Source: an uncultured Neptuniibacter sp. (GTDB taxonomy: Bacteria > Pseudomonadota > Gammaproteobacteria > Pseudomonadales > Balneatricaceae). Taken from it: DNA of 64,000 nt. Made by a program: the position numbers and the translations under genes. Below the pieces are notes generated by a model. It was not told where the DNA came from. It searched no databases and was given only the letters and a program-made list of their open reading frames with translations. The stretch lies in assembly GCF_947498015.1 (NCBI RefSeq), contig NZ_CANMIR010000007.1, forward strand, positions 62,001 to 126,000. The letters run 5' to 3'. Positions 26,483 through 36,629 of the stretch are shown in pieces (positions within the stretch are counted from its first letter, which is position 1; the number at the start of each line of letters is the position of its first letter).

Positions 26483-28258
26483 ATGAGCAAAGCATTTACG
26501 CAACTGGTTGACCGGGGTAGAGCGGCACCTAAAAGATTTTTTCTACTGATTTTTATCTGCCTCGCCATCTCAGATCTTCTCTTGGTCCGCGACCTATCAT
26601 GGTTACTTGAGAATCTGGAGGGGAAACGTTTCTGGGTCAATTACGGTTTAAGCCTGGGCACTCTGTTCCTGTTATTACTGGTTTTCGCACCAATTAAAAA
26701 CGGGCCGGCACGATCACTGTTCCTTTTCTTTATTCTCGGCACTCAGGTAGCGCAGCAATCGTATTTTGCTATTTACGGCAACTTTGTTTCAGTGTTTGAC
26801 CTTCGCTTTGTCGCAGCAGACCCGATGCTGACCCTACAACTCTGGTTAGACAACGCGATTATTCTAAAACCCCTGATTCTGCTGGCTCTGGAGATCCCCC
26901 TTTTACTCCTGCTGTTCCGTCTGGAGCTAAAGCCCAACCTCTGGCTGAAAGCCGGCAGTACCATTGTCGCCTCCCTACTCTTTTTGCTGGTCACCTTCAG
27001 TTGGTACGGGATCAGCAAGTTCCAGTTTAGCTCGGTCGCCTACGCGGGCGTTTTCCCCAGCCTGATTGAGCGCCAGACGTTTAAAGGTAAACTGGCGAAC
27101 AAACCGGTTGTCCCTGAACAGGCTGACAATCTGGCTAGCAAACCGGATATTGTGTTTGTCATTGGTGAATCACTAACATTAAGCCAACTGGGTGTTTATG
27201 GTTATGAACGCCAAACCACCCCCCATCTTCAGGCCATGATAGATCAGAAAGAGATGCTCCTCTTTCGCAATGCCGTTTCAATCGGTACCCGCACATTAAG
27301 TTCGGTCCCTTATATGTTGACCGGCCTCCAGGGGATCGACCCTTACGGACTGGTCTACAGCAGCCCGACGCTGTTCAATTATGCTAAGGCCGCCGGCTAC
27401 CAAACTGCCCTGATCACTGCGCAGGATTTCCAATGGCGCAATGTCGATCAGATCTTTGTCGACCAAGATCTGGATCACTATCAATCAGGGACCGACTTTA
27501 GCGCTTCAGTCTCAGTTTCCGAAGGAGCTGATGATATGAAGGTCTTGGAAGAGGGTATCTTTCCATACCTGACACGTACGTTAAGTAAAGAGCGGAAGGC
27601 GCCGATGCTGCTCGTTGCGCAGATGAACGGCAGTCACTACCCATACAACACCCATTCCCCCGCTTCGGTTAAGCAGTTTCTTCCAGAAACTAACCCCAAT
27701 GGGGTGAACGCCTATGACAACACAGTGCTCTATACCGACCTTTACCTCTCCCGTTTGGTGGAACGGGTCCGCGAGTACTCGCCGAATGCCTGGATCATCT
27801 ATTCCTCTGATCATGGACAGGATATATCACGTAACAAAACCCAGTTTAATCGTAGCTACAGCTCTGGTGTCATTCATAATCCATTGATGGTCTTCCCGCC
27901 TGCTCAAGCTTATACACAACTCAAACAAAATATTGATGCACCGGTGAGTCAGGCTGATATTTTCGCAACGTTTCTGGATATTATGCAGTTGGACCCCGTT
28001 TCAGAGATCAACGGCCTCTCGCTGCAAAATAAGATTGATCCAGAGAGAAACAGGGTTGTTTCTGCTTACATGAAAACACTGCACAATGAACCTAATGCGG
28101 TACTGGTATTGCCGGATTTGACCTATATCCATGTCGATTTTGATCGTCAAAGTGCAACCTTAGCCGACGGCAAGACTATTGTTCCCTATGATTCACTGGA
28201 ACCTGCTCTGCGCCAGACGTTTGACCGCAGACTTACCCATGCGACAGAGACACAGTAA
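26483..28258 (+). CDS. Sulfatase-like phosphoethanolamine transferase (EptA/CptA type)
   Basis: The 591-aa protein has about four to five N-terminal membrane helices (residues 18-178) and a periplasmic alkaline-phosphatase-fold domain. DIVFVIGESLTLSQLGVYGY (around 222-241) is the metal/nucleophile motif; EptA has Thr where this protein has Ser230. RTLSSVPYMLTG, AQMNGSHYPY and IYSSDHGQDI complete the zinc site. Family members move phosphoethanolamine from phosphatidylethanolamine to lipid A, Kdo or heptose. Immediate linkage to waaF and waaC suggests the LPS core as target. The ribosome site is weak. Other polar-headgroup transfers, for example to glucans, cannot be excluded. Confidence 0.82.
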   Translation: MSKAFTQLVDRGRAAPKRFFLLIFICLAISDLLLVRDLSWLLENLEGKRFWVNYGLSLGTLFLLLLVFAPIKNGPARSLFLFFILGTQVAQQSYFAIYGNFVSVFDLRFVAADPMLTLQLWLDNAIILKPLILLALEIPLLLLLFRLELKPNLWLKAGSTIVASLLFLLVTFSWYGISKFQFSSVAYAGVFPSLIERQTFKGKLANKPVVPEQADNLASKPDIVFVIGESLTLSQLGVYGYERQTTPHLQAMIDQKEMLLFRNAVSIGTRTLSSVPYMLTGLQGIDPYGLVYSSPTLFNYAKAAGYQTALITAQDFQWRNVDQIFVDQDLDHYQSGTDFSASVSVSEGADDMKVLEEGIFPYLTRTLSKERKAPMLLVAQMNGSHYPYNTHSPASVKQFLPETNPNGVNAYDNTVLYTDLYLSRLVERVREYSPNAWIIYSSDHGQDISRNKTQFNRSYSSGVIHNPLMVFPPAQAYTQLKQNIDAPVSQADIFATFLDIMQLDPVSEINGLSLQNKIDPERNRVVSAYMKTLHNEPNAVLVLPDLTYIHVDFDRQSATLADGKTIVPYDSLEPALRQTFDRRLTHATETQ

Positions 28259-28294
28259 CGTGCTGTCAGTGATAGAGATAGATTCAGGACGCTT

Positions 28295-29323
28295 ATGAAA
28301 ACACTGATTATCGGCCCCTCCTGGGTAGGCGATATGCTAATGAGCCAGTCTTTGTACCGGCATCTTAAAGAGCAAAACCCACAACGGTGTATTGATGTGC
28401 TTGCACCCGATTGGTGTCGTCCGGTCCTAGAGAGGATGCCTGAGGTCAACTCCGCCATTGCGATGCCAGTTGGACACGGCAGTTTGCAGTGGGAGGTGCG
28501 CAAGCGGATCGGTTCAGAGCTGCATGAGCATAACTACGAGCAAGCACTGGTACTGCCAAACTCCCTGAAATCAGCCTTGATTCCCTGGTTTGCTAAGATC
28601 CCTTTGCGAACAGGTTGGCGCGGAGAGATGCGCTACGGGCTGTTAAATGACCTGCGCAAACTGGATAAGCAAGCTTATCCATTAATGGTTCAAAGATATG
28701 TTGCACTCTCACAGCCCAAGGGCACCCCTGCTCTACCACTTGAAACGATCTTACCGCCTAGCCTAAGGGTTGATTCACAGGCCCAGCAAAAGGCGATTGA
28801 CGAGTTTAAGCTCTCGCAAACCGGAGCCATCGCATTCTGCCCCGGGGCCGAATTCGGACCCGCAAAACGCTGGCCTGATTATCACTACGCTCAACTTGCA
28901 CGCCACCTGATCGCGGATGGCCATACCATCTGGCTATTTGGCTCCCAAAAAGATGATCCGATATGTCAGCAGATCATCAACCAGCTTTCACCGGCTGAAC
29001 AAGCCAACTGTCACAATCTTGCTGGCAGAACCAGTCTGCCTCAAGCGATCGATCTGATCGCAGCTTGCCAGGTTGCTATCAGCAATGATTCTGGATTGAT
29101 GCATATTGCTGCTGCGGTAAATACACCACTTATTGCCCTCTATGGTCCGACCAGCCCAGGGTTTACACCTCCTCTTTCAGAGAGGGCCTCCATCATCCGT
29201 CTGATAGAGGGTTTCCATAAGATTCGTAAAGGCGACGCCGATCAGGGTTATCATCAAAGTATGATCGACATAACGCCAGAGATGGCTTTTGCTGAAACGC
29301 AGAAATGGTTGGATAAAAGATGA
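28295..29323 (+). CDS. waaF: ADP-heptose:LPS heptosyltransferase II
   Basis: The 342-aa GT9 enzyme adds the second heptose to the inner core. MKTLIIGPSWVGDMLMSQSLYR is the characteristic WaaF start; PNSLKSALIPWFA, FCPGAEFGPAKRWP and SNDSGLMHIAAAV are family motifs, and the length matches E. coli WaaF (348 aa). It lies 36 nt after the transferase gene, with an AGGA site, and overlaps waaC by 4 nt (ATGA). It acts on the cytoplasmic face of the inner membrane. Confidence 0.95.
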   Translation: MKTLIIGPSWVGDMLMSQSLYRHLKEQNPQRCIDVLAPDWCRPVLERMPEVNSAIAMPVGHGSLQWEVRKRIGSELHEHNYEQALVLPNSLKSALIPWFAKIPLRTGWRGEMRYGLLNDLRKLDKQAYPLMVQRYVALSQPKGTPALPLETILPPSLRVDSQAQQKAIDEFKLSQTGAIAFCPGAEFGPAKRWPDYHYAQLARHLIADGHTIWLFGSQKDDPICQQIINQLSPAEQANCHNLAGRTSLPQAIDLIAACQVAISNDSGLMHIAAAVNTPLIALYGPTSPGFTPPLSERASIIRLIEGFHKIRKGDADQGYHQSMIDITPEMAFAETQKWLDKR

Positions 29324-30318
29324 GAGTACTGGTAGTGAAAACATCCTCTATGGGGGATGTTATCCATACGTTGCCAGCTTTGACCGATGCGATGAACGCG
29401 CACCCGGAAATCAGGTTTGACTGGGTGGTCGAAGAGGGCTTCCAAGAGATCCCCGAATGGCACCCAGCTGTTGATCAGGTGATCCCTGTCGCTATTCGCC
29501 GTTGGCGAAAAAATATCATCAAGACCCTTAGATCCGGGGAATGGTCTGCCTATAAAAAACAGCTGACACTGAATCACTATGACGCAGTAATTGATGCTCA
29601 GGGGCTCCTGAAAAGTGCACTATTGGTTACTCGTCTTGCAAGCGGTTCCAGTTACGGGCTGGATAAACATTCTGCGAAAGAACCCTTTTCTGCGCATTTC
29701 TATGATCACCCGATCGGTGTGGCAAAACAGCAGCACGCAGTAGAACGCGTCCGGCAGTTGTTCGCTCAGGCTTTAAAATACCCCCTGCCTGAAACACGGG
29801 GCGACTTCGCAATCCGCTCACATTTTCTCAATCCGTCCGAAGATGCGTCCCCCTATCTGGTATTCCAACACAGCACCACACGGTTTGATAAACACTGGCC
29901 GGAAGCATACTGGTCATCATTGATAGAGAAAGCGGGTGCAGCAGGCTGGCAGATCAAACTCCCCTGGGGGAATCCTAAAGAGCGAGAACGAGCCGAACGT
30001 TTAGCTGCGCAACATAACTTTGTCGAGATACTCCCCAAACTTTCGATTGCAGAGGTTGCCTCAGTGCTGGTCAATGCACGTGCCTGTGTATCGGTGGATA
30101 CCGGCCTGTCACACCTGGCGGCCGCATTAGATACGCCAAATTTCATTCTGTTTGGCCCAACTGATCCGGGTCTGGTTGGAGGCTATGGTAAAGATCAAAC
30201 CTGCCTGAAATCCTCCGATTATCCTGAGATCCAGGCCCAGATTGAACCTGTAGTATTTGCGGCACTGACTCCTGAGATCGTTTGGAATGAACTGACCAAT
30301 TTCCTGAACACGCGCTAG
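29320..30318 (+). CDS. waaC: ADP-heptose:LPS heptosyltransferase I
   Basis: The 332-aa GT9 enzyme adds the first heptose to Kdo. The start MRVLVVKTSSMGDVIHTLPA is diagnostic for WaaC; DAQGLLKSALL, FQHSTTRFDKHWPE and VDTGLSHLAAAL follow. Length is as in E. coli WaaC (about 320 aa). Overlap with waaF indicates a translational pair. Together with the minus-strand LPS cluster at the left edge, it shows that the core genes are split between two loci in this genome. Confidence 0.95.
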   Translation: MRVLVVKTSSMGDVIHTLPALTDAMNAHPEIRFDWVVEEGFQEIPEWHPAVDQVIPVAIRRWRKNIIKTLRSGEWSAYKKQLTLNHYDAVIDAQGLLKSALLVTRLASGSSYGLDKHSAKEPFSAHFYDHPIGVAKQQHAVERVRQLFAQALKYPLPETRGDFAIRSHFLNPSEDASPYLVFQHSTTRFDKHWPEAYWSSLIEKAGAAGWQIKLPWGNPKERERAERLAAQHNFVEILPKLSIAEVASVLVNARACVSVDTGLSHLAAALDTPNFILFGPTDPGLVGGYGKDQTCLKSSDYPEIQAQIEPVVFAALTPEIVWNELTNFLNTR

Positions 30319-30513
30319 TATGCTTACCACTGAAAGTCGTACTCCCGTTCTACAGAAGCAATAGATAATTTCCAGTGCTAATATAAAAACCAAGATCTAT
30401 AAGAGCCTAGGAAAGGCTAACCATAAACAGATCATTCACAGGCAATCGGACGCCACTGGCTGAATTGATAGAGTATAAATATCAGACTATGACAGTAGAT
30501 AGGGTCAACTCGG

Positions 30514-33500
30514 GTGGATAACCGTTCATCACAATCACAAACTTGGGTCACAACCCGTGGCATCTTGGCTCTGGTTCTACTGCCATTATTTCTGGTGGCT
30601 GCCGGTGCAGGTTTTATCTACCTGAATCTACTCTCTCAAACTGAACGTGAAGCGAAAACTCACAGCCAAAACGTCTCACAGTTACTCGCAAATCAAGCAA
30701 GTGCATTTATCCGTAATCACACTCATACCGTTGAACTACTCGCTCAGGAAAACCAAATTCAGCGCTTCCTCAGCGAAGCAACAACCCAGCCAGATATACA
30801 AAATGTCACACCTCTCTTACAGCGCTATTGCCAAACACTTGGGGCCTCGATCTGTTACCTCCTTAATCAACAGGGAGACGCGATTGTAGATAGCCACACG
30901 GAAGGGGACTCAATCGTTGGTAATAACTACGGTTTCCGGCCGTACTTCAAAAATGCGATGCAGGGTAATACCAGCGTCCATCTGGCATTAGGTGTAACAA
31001 CCAAGAAACGCGGGATCTATTTCAGCAGCCCCGTTTTATCTAAAGCCGCAAAGCCCATCGGCGTCGCTGTGATCAAGTATCTACCCGATCAGATCGAGCA
31101 ACGCTTCAATGGACTTGCCGGTGAGGCCAATCTGGTCAATGAATACGGGGTAGTTTTCGCATCCAGCAAACCTGACTGGTTGTACAAAACACTGTTTCCA
31201 ATCTCCCCTCAGGAACAACAGGTTATTGCTAAAACCCGGCAATTTGGTGATTCACCACCAGATAGCATCGGTTTCAAACGAAAAGAGCAGGGTCAGGTGA
31301 TCTCCCCTGACCAAACTATCTATCTCCTAGAAAGTGAACCTGTCGCCGAGTTACCCAACTGGAAGATCACCTACCTTCTCCCCCCTGAACACTTCAGAGC
31401 TCTGAATCAAGCCAGCCAAAAACGCGCTGAACTGATTCTTCTTGGCTTGCTCATGTTTATTACTCTGCTGGCGATCTACCACCTCTACCGTCAGCTAACC
31501 TCCACCCTGCAGGTAAAACAGCATTACCAGAATGCATTACAAGAGAGCCAAAGCCGGCTGCTGCGTTTTGAACGCGCAAGCTCTGAAGCAATTCTGGTAC
31601 ATAACGATGATGGCATTGTCGACATCAATGAACGCGCAGAAGCACTATTTGGCTATAACCGGGAAGAGTTTTTGGCCCTCTCGCCTGAAGACTTCTTTAC
31701 CTCAGATTCGTTGGATATCGCTATTCAACAGGCTGACAGCGGCTCAGAGCAACCTTATCAGGCAGCGGTCCTGACCAAAGACCACCGAGAGATCCCCGTG
31801 GTGATCACCGGCCGGGAGGTCGATTGGAATGGAGAGACAGCAAGAGCCGCATCCTTCCGGGATATCAGTAAGCGTATTGAAGCCCAGAGAAAGCTTCTGG
31901 CCAGCGAGGATCGCTTTCGACAACTGTCAGAGCTGGTCTCCGAGGGATTGCTAATCTACCAGAATCACAGGGTTATTGATGTCAATCACACCCTGTGCAC
32001 GATTATAGGTGAGCGCAGAGAGGATATTATCTCATCCCCCTTAACCACTCTGTTTGAACCTGAGACACTGAACCAGATTGCCCATTATCAGAATCAGGGC
32101 TATACACAACCGTTTGAGATGGAGCTGATCCGCAAGGATGCTTCTCCCTTCCCTGCCGAGATTACTATCGCCAGCATGCGGTTTGACGACGGACTTTATA
32201 CCGTCCTATCCATACGTGATATCAGTAGGCAGAAAGAGCAGGAGGAGCACATCCTCTATCAAGCACAGTACGATCTTCTGACACATGTACCCAACCGTTT
32301 TCTGGCCCGTGACCGTACCGAGCAGGCGATGCGCAATGCTGATCGGCATAAAACCCAACTCGCGCTGATGTTTATTGATCTGGACGGTTTCAAAAAGGTC
32401 AACGACAGCCTCGGGCATGATGTTGGAGATAATCTGCTGCAACAAGCAGCCAAGCGCTTCCAGTCCTGCCTCAAGGAGAATCATACCCTCGCACGACACG
32501 GTGGCGATGAGTTTCTGATCCTGTTAGAAGATATTCACTCAGCAACTGATGCTGAACTGATCGCAGAACAGATCCTGCAACAGTTCACCCATCCCTTTAT
32601 GATTCAGAATAAGCAGTTGATTGTCACCACCAGTATCGGCATCTCCATCTATCCTGATGATGCATCCGATTACAGATCACTGCTTCGGGCAGCAGACATT
32701 GGGATGTACAAAGCGAAAAAAGATGGGCGCAACACCTTCCACTACTACACTCAGGAGATGAACGATATCGCAACCCGGCAGTTGGATATCGATAATAACC
32801 TGCGTACCGCGATCCAGAACAACGAACTCACCATGGTGTATCAGCCTCTTATTTCGGGTATTCGCGGTCATCAACAGATTATTGGTGCCGAAGCATTGAT
32901 CCGCTGGCATTCAGACGCTCTGGGGTTTGTGTCTCCTGAGGAGTTTATTCCGATCACAGAGCAAACCGGACTGATTATCCCGATCGGTCGCTGGATCCTA
33001 AAACAAACCTGCCAACAAGCCCGATTCTGGGTCGATCAGGGATATTCGGAGTTCTCCGTCTCAGTGAATGTCTCACCACGGCAATTCAAGGGTAATGATT
33101 TTCTGTCAGATCTGAAGCATGCCCTTGAAGAGGCACAGCTCCCCGCGCACCATCTGAACCTCGAAGTAACAGAGGGGCTGCTGATCGAAGCCTCTACTGA
33201 ACTGATGAACTCTTTAAGGGAGATCTCTGATCTAGGAGTGAAGATATCCATGGATGACTTCGGGACCGGTTACTCCTCCCTGAACTACCTGAAAACCTTC
33301 CCCTTTGATAACCTGAAAATCGATCGCTCGTTCATCAACGAACTGCCAGACAATTCCGACTCTAAGATTCTGGTCACTGCAACCATCGCTATGGCTCATC
33401 AGTTGGGTTTAAGCGTCACAGCAGAGGGGATCGAGACTAAGGAGCAGTACAACTATCTGAGTGAGCTTCGCTGTGATCTGTTACAGGGTTACTACTTTGG

Positions 33501-33564
33501 AAAACCGATGCCTGCGAAGGAGTTCACTGCGTTACTCGACAGTAGTGATTACTGCCACTCTTAG
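30514..33564 (+). CDS. Membrane PAS-GGDEF-EAL cyclic-di-GMP enzyme
   Basis: The 1016-aa protein starts with GTG. A helix at about residues 16-38 is followed by a periplasmic sensor domain (about 40-300, double-Cache-like, with NNYGFRPYFKNAMQG), a second helix at about 307-326, two PAS domains (about 345-460 and 465-585), GGDEF at 663-667 (RHGGDEF, intact) and EAL at 793-795 (GAEALIRW, intact) with DDFGTGYSSL. The RxxD inhibitory site is replaced by KENH, so product inhibition of the cyclase half is unlikely. Both halves could be active; which dominates is unknown. It is a single gene with a 195-nt leader region after waaC. Confidence 0.92.
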   Translation: MDNRSSQSQTWVTTRGILALVLLPLFLVAAGAGFIYLNLLSQTEREAKTHSQNVSQLLANQASAFIRNHTHTVELLAQENQIQRFLSEATTQPDIQNVTPLLQRYCQTLGASICYLLNQQGDAIVDSHTEGDSIVGNNYGFRPYFKNAMQGNTSVHLALGVTTKKRGIYFSSPVLSKAAKPIGVAVIKYLPDQIEQRFNGLAGEANLVNEYGVVFASSKPDWLYKTLFPISPQEQQVIAKTRQFGDSPPDSIGFKRKEQGQVISPDQTIYLLESEPVAELPNWKITYLLPPEHFRALNQASQKRAELILLGLLMFITLLAIYHLYRQLTSTLQVKQHYQNALQESQSRLLRFERASSEAILVHNDDGIVDINERAEALFGYNREEFLALSPEDFFTSDSLDIAIQQADSGSEQPYQAAVLTKDHREIPVVITGREVDWNGETARAASFRDISKRIEAQRKLLASEDRFRQLSELVSEGLLIYQNHRVIDVNHTLCTIIGERREDIISSPLTTLFEPETLNQIAHYQNQGYTQPFEMELIRKDASPFPAEITIASMRFDDGLYTVLSIRDISRQKEQEEHILYQAQYDLLTHVPNRFLARDRTEQAMRNADRHKTQLALMFIDLDGFKKVNDSLGHDVGDNLLQQAAKRFQSCLKENHTLARHGGDEFLILLEDIHSATDAELIAEQILQQFTHPFMIQNKQLIVTTSIGISIYPDDASDYRSLLRAADIGMYKAKKDGRNTFHYYTQEMNDIATRQLDIDNNLRTAIQNNELTMVYQPLISGIRGHQQIIGAEALIRWHSDALGFVSPEEFIPITEQTGLIIPIGRWILKQTCQQARFWVDQGYSEFSVSVNVSPRQFKGNDFLSDLKHALEEAQLPAHHLNLEVTEGLLIEASTELMNSLREISDLGVKISMDDFGTGYSSLNYLKTFPFDNLKIDRSFINELPDNSDSKILVTATIAMAHQLGLSVTAEGIETKEQYNYLSELRCDLLQGYYFGKPMPAKEFTALLDSSDYCHS

Positions 33565-33731
33565 TGGCAAACCAATTGTCACCTCAGCAGAGCATCTAAA
33601 ATCAAAATTTAAAAGATGGCTCAGATGACCCGTAGGTTGAACTATGGGTAGGTAACGATTTGAACCATTGGCTCCGAGAGGGTGTTTTTTTATAACGCTT
33701 TTATCTGAGGAGTATTGTTACAAGGGAGAGA

Positions 33732-33807
<76 letters not shown>

Positions 33808-33826
33808 ACATCGATCAGGCGGGCGC

Positions 33827-33855
33827 ATGATAGGCAGTTATTGATGATGAATCAA
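33827..33855 (-). promoter_or_regulatory. Sigma-70 promoter of tRNA-Thr
   Basis: On the minus strand TTGATT (33850-33855), a 17-nt spacer and TATCAT (33827-33832), followed by a GC-rich discriminator (GCGCCCGCC) typical of stringently controlled stable-RNA promoters. Confidence 0.7.
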
Positions 33856-33918
33856 GTCTGTTCAGTAAATTTATTTTGGATAAACCGAACAAAAGCCATC
33901 CCTCCCAACTCTGCCTAT

Positions 33919-33949
33919 AAAAAAAGGGTTCCAGACCAATCTGGAACCC
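33919..33949 (-). terminator. Rho-independent terminator of the DUF3012 gene
   Basis: Ten-bp stem GGGTTCCAGA/TCTGGAACCC with a CCAA loop; seven A's at 33919-33925 become the U-run for minus-strand transcription. Confidence 0.85.
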
Positions 33950-33973
33950 TTCCTAAGGGAAGGTCAAATACGC

Positions 33974-34156
33974 TTAGAAGATACAATGCTTAGCAAAATC
34001 TTTACCTTCATTTACGCTCCATTCACCCTTAGGTTTCTCCTTCAGGTCGGCGCACCACTCTTTGCTTCCAACTTCTGGGGAGCAACCCTGCAGAAGCAGT
34101 GCTGACATAAGCAACGATGCTGTCGCAACTAATTTAAAGGTGGCTTTGTTCATCAT
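33974..34156 (-). CDS. Small DUF3012 lipoprotein
   Basis: The 60-aa precursor has a signal peptide with lipobox LLLQGC and a short mature part, SPEVGSKEWCADLKEKPKGEW, matching the DUF3012 family of small gammaproteobacterial lipoproteins. It ends DFAKHCIF with a conserved cysteine, so one disulfide with the WCADL cysteine is likely. Start is the ATG at 34154-34156 (MMNKATF), four nt after a GAGG site; a start seven codons earlier is less convincing. It has its own terminator. Probably anchored in the outer membrane; role unknown. Confidence 0.85.
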   Translation of the reverse strand: MMNKATFKLVATASLLMSALLLQGCSPEVGSKEWCADLKEKPKGEWSVNEGKDFAKHCIF

Positions 34157-34210
34157 AATTCCTCTTTTCCCTGGCACTAACCAACTGTTGATCAGGCTGA
34201 TAGCTGAAAT

Positions 34211-36469
34211 TTAACATAATGAGTCTTGACCTGTAACAGTCTTCACTTCAACTGTGCTCCCACTTGCACCATCTCGCCTCTTCCCAATCCAGCGATCCAG
34301 CACCTGAAGAACCTGCGGAGGATCGATCGGTTTAGTCAGATAATCATCCATTCCCACCTTCAGTGCCTTTTCACGATCGCCTTTCATCGCATTGGCGGTC
34401 ATCGCAATCACCGGTATCTGACAGAGCTGCGGCGATGCCCGAATCTGCCTTGTGGCCTCGTAACCATCCATAACCGGCATCTGGCAATCCATCAGAACAG
34501 CATCATAGGTCGCTGAAGTTAACCGCTGTAACCCTTGCTCACCATCTGCAGCAACCTCTACCACTACTCCGTTACGACGTAACAGCTCCTGAAGTACCAA
34601 CTGATTGATCTCATTATCTTCCACCAGTAAAACCCGGCTACCTTTCAACGCTGCCAATTCAGACACCTCGCTAGCCTTCAGCTCTTTCGGTGGCATAGCC
34701 TCCTCGTCCTCTCCCTTACAGAACGTCAGGGTAAAGCTGAATGAACTCCCCTGATTTTCACAACTATCGACCCTGATACCCCCTCCCATCAATTTCACCA
34801 ACCTCTCAGAGATCGCCAGGCCAAGTCCGGTTCCGCCATATTTACGCGTTGTTGAAGCATCCGCCTGAGAGAAGGGGCGAAACAGGAGGTTTTCCTCCTC
34901 TTCAGAGATACCAATCCCGGTATCTTCAACCGAAAAACGAACGCTCACCTGCTGTTGATCTAACACCTCATCAAGCGTTACTTTAATCCAAACCGCTCCT
35001 CCAGAGTGACTAAACTTAACCGCATTGGAGGTCAGATTTTTCAAAACCTGGCCTAATCTCAGCGGGTCCCCAAGCAATACCCCTGGGAGGTCGGGATCAC
35101 AGTTCACCTCTAACTTCAGCTGTTTCTCCACCGCTCGTGGTTGAAACAGGCTTACGACATCATCCAAAACATCCCGAAGATCGAACCGGATCTGTTCTAC
35201 TTCGATCTTATCCGCCTCAATTTTTGAAAAATCCAACAGATCATTCAGAATCCCCAGTAGATCCTCGGCGGAGGAGTGCGCCTTACCGACAAAGTTTTTC
35301 TGTTTGGTATTCAGATCAGTCTGCAGTGCAAGATAGGTCATTCCGATAATTCCATTCATCGGAGTGCGTAGCTCATGGCTGATATTTGCGAGAAACATAC
35401 TTTTAGCTTCACTCGCAGCCTCAGCGCTTTTCTTCGCAACTAATAGTTCACGAGCTATCCGCTGGCTGTTGGAGATATCCTGCACTGTGCCTGTCATCGA
35501 GGCAGGATCGCCATTGTCATCAAAGATGACCTGGCCTCGTCCAGAGATGTCACGAACCGTACCATCAGCCCAGCACACCCGATGATCACATGCATACGCC
35601 CCATCTCCCTGGAGTGCTTCCAGGAGCGTCTGCTTTACCCGCTCTGCATCATCAGGATGGAGGCCCTGCTCAAATTGCTGCACTGTCGGTGTGAAAATTT
35701 GTGGTTGAAATCCCCACAAGCGAAAATGCTCATCAGACCATCGCAACTGATCATGTTTAATATCCCACTCAAAACTGCCCACCTGAGCCACCTTTTGAGC
35801 GGCATTAAGACGCGCTTCACTTCTTTTCAAAGATTCTTCACGCTGCTGTGCCTTCACCCTAAGGGTTATATTCTCCCGAAAGTTAGCAAAAAAAGATTGT
35901 GCCCCAGTGAATAATGCAGCCAGATAGAGCAACACCAGCCCCCCCATCACTGACCCCATCAAGGTCTGTGTGAGCAAGAGACGTGCCGCTAATGGAAGCA
36001 ATACAAGAAACAGAAAGACTCTAATGGCTTTAGGGTTGCTTGACAGCGTCGTCAAACCACCGGCTGTCATACCCGCAGATATAAAGATGATGAACATCTG
36101 GTGCTCTGGAGAGTCCGGCGGGAAAAGAAACCAGGCCAGTCCTCCCCAGACACAACCAGAAAGAAATACGCCAACAATGAATCGCTTGTCCCAGAATCTG
36201 GAATTCTTCTGGTTGATCTCAGCTTTTAGATAAAACCGATAATCGATTAAGCGCCAACAGGTCACACCAAAGAAAAGGGCAAACCAGATCAGCAGATCAG
36301 ATTGAGGGAGGACTTGCCAACTGAACGCTACAAACGCAACAGCATTGAACAGAGCAACCGTTTGCGAGCGGGGCAATGCACTGTAGGTTTGCCATAGCTG
36401 CTCTTTACATAAAGCCAGATCCACATTGGATAAATTCACTACATACTCACTCACAGCACTGATACTCAA
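34211..36469 (-). CDS. Hybrid sensor histidine kinase with PAS and receiver
   Basis: The 752-aa protein has an N-terminal membrane region with about five to six helices (residues 36-195), a coiled linker, a PAS domain (about 225-335), the H-box FLANISHELRTPMNGIIGM with H365, an ATPase domain (NLTSNAVKFS, EDTGIG, GGTGLGL) and a C-terminal receiver with D661 in LMDCQMPVMDG. There is no Hpt domain, so a separate phosphotransfer protein is needed. The first in-frame codon is a TTG at 36469 without a clear ribosome site; GTG at 36452-36454 is an alternative. It is divergent from the prepilin-like gene and could sense conditions for that locus. Confidence 0.9.
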   Translation of the reverse strand: MSISAVSEYVVNLSNVDLALCKEQLWQTYSALPRSQTVALFNAVAFVAFSWQVLPQSDLLIWFALFFGVTCWRLIDYRFYLKAEINQKNSRFWDKRFIVGVFLSGCVWGGLAWFLFPPDSPEHQMFIIFISAGMTAGGLTTLSSNPKAIRVFLFLVLLPLAARLLLTQTLMGSVMGGLVLLYLAALFTGAQSFFANFRENITLRVKAQQREESLKRSEARLNAAQKVAQVGSFEWDIKHDQLRWSDEHFRLWGFQPQIFTPTVQQFEQGLHPDDAERVKQTLLEALQGDGAYACDHRVCWADGTVRDISGRGQVIFDDNGDPASMTGTVQDISNSQRIARELLVAKKSAEAASEAKSMFLANISHELRTPMNGIIGMTYLALQTDLNTKQKNFVGKAHSSAEDLLGILNDLLDFSKIEADKIEVEQIRFDLRDVLDDVVSLFQPRAVEKQLKLEVNCDPDLPGVLLGDPLRLGQVLKNLTSNAVKFSHSGGAVWIKVTLDEVLDQQQVSVRFSVEDTGIGISEEEENLLFRPFSQADASTTRKYGGTGLGLAISERLVKLMGGGIRVDSCENQGSSFSFTLTFCKGEDEEAMPPKELKASEVSELAALKGSRVLLVEDNEINQLVLQELLRRNGVVVEVAADGEQGLQRLTSATYDAVLMDCQMPVMDGYEATRQIRASPQLCQIPVIAMTANAMKGDREKALKVGMDDYLTKPIDPPQVLQVLDRWIGKRRDGASGSTVEVKTVTGQDSLC

Positions 36470-36614
36470 ATGATATTAGTAGAGGAGTGTGCGATTGTCA
36501 TGCGCCCTAAACAATCACATATCCCCTGTTTATTGGAGTACTTTCTGGGAGGAAGAAACGTTATACATAAACTATATTCAGTTGATGTGTACGCAATACA
36601 GTAAGTATTCAGCG

Positions 36615-36620
36615 AAGGAG
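36615..36620 (+). promoter_or_regulatory. Ribosome binding site deciding the prepilin start
   Basis: AAGGAG sits 9 nt before a TTG at 36630. Using that TTG gives a normal six-residue prepilin leader (MDRCKG), whereas upstream ATG starts give leaders of over 20 residues with no good site. Confidence 0.75.
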
Positions 36621-36629
36621 TATCCACTC

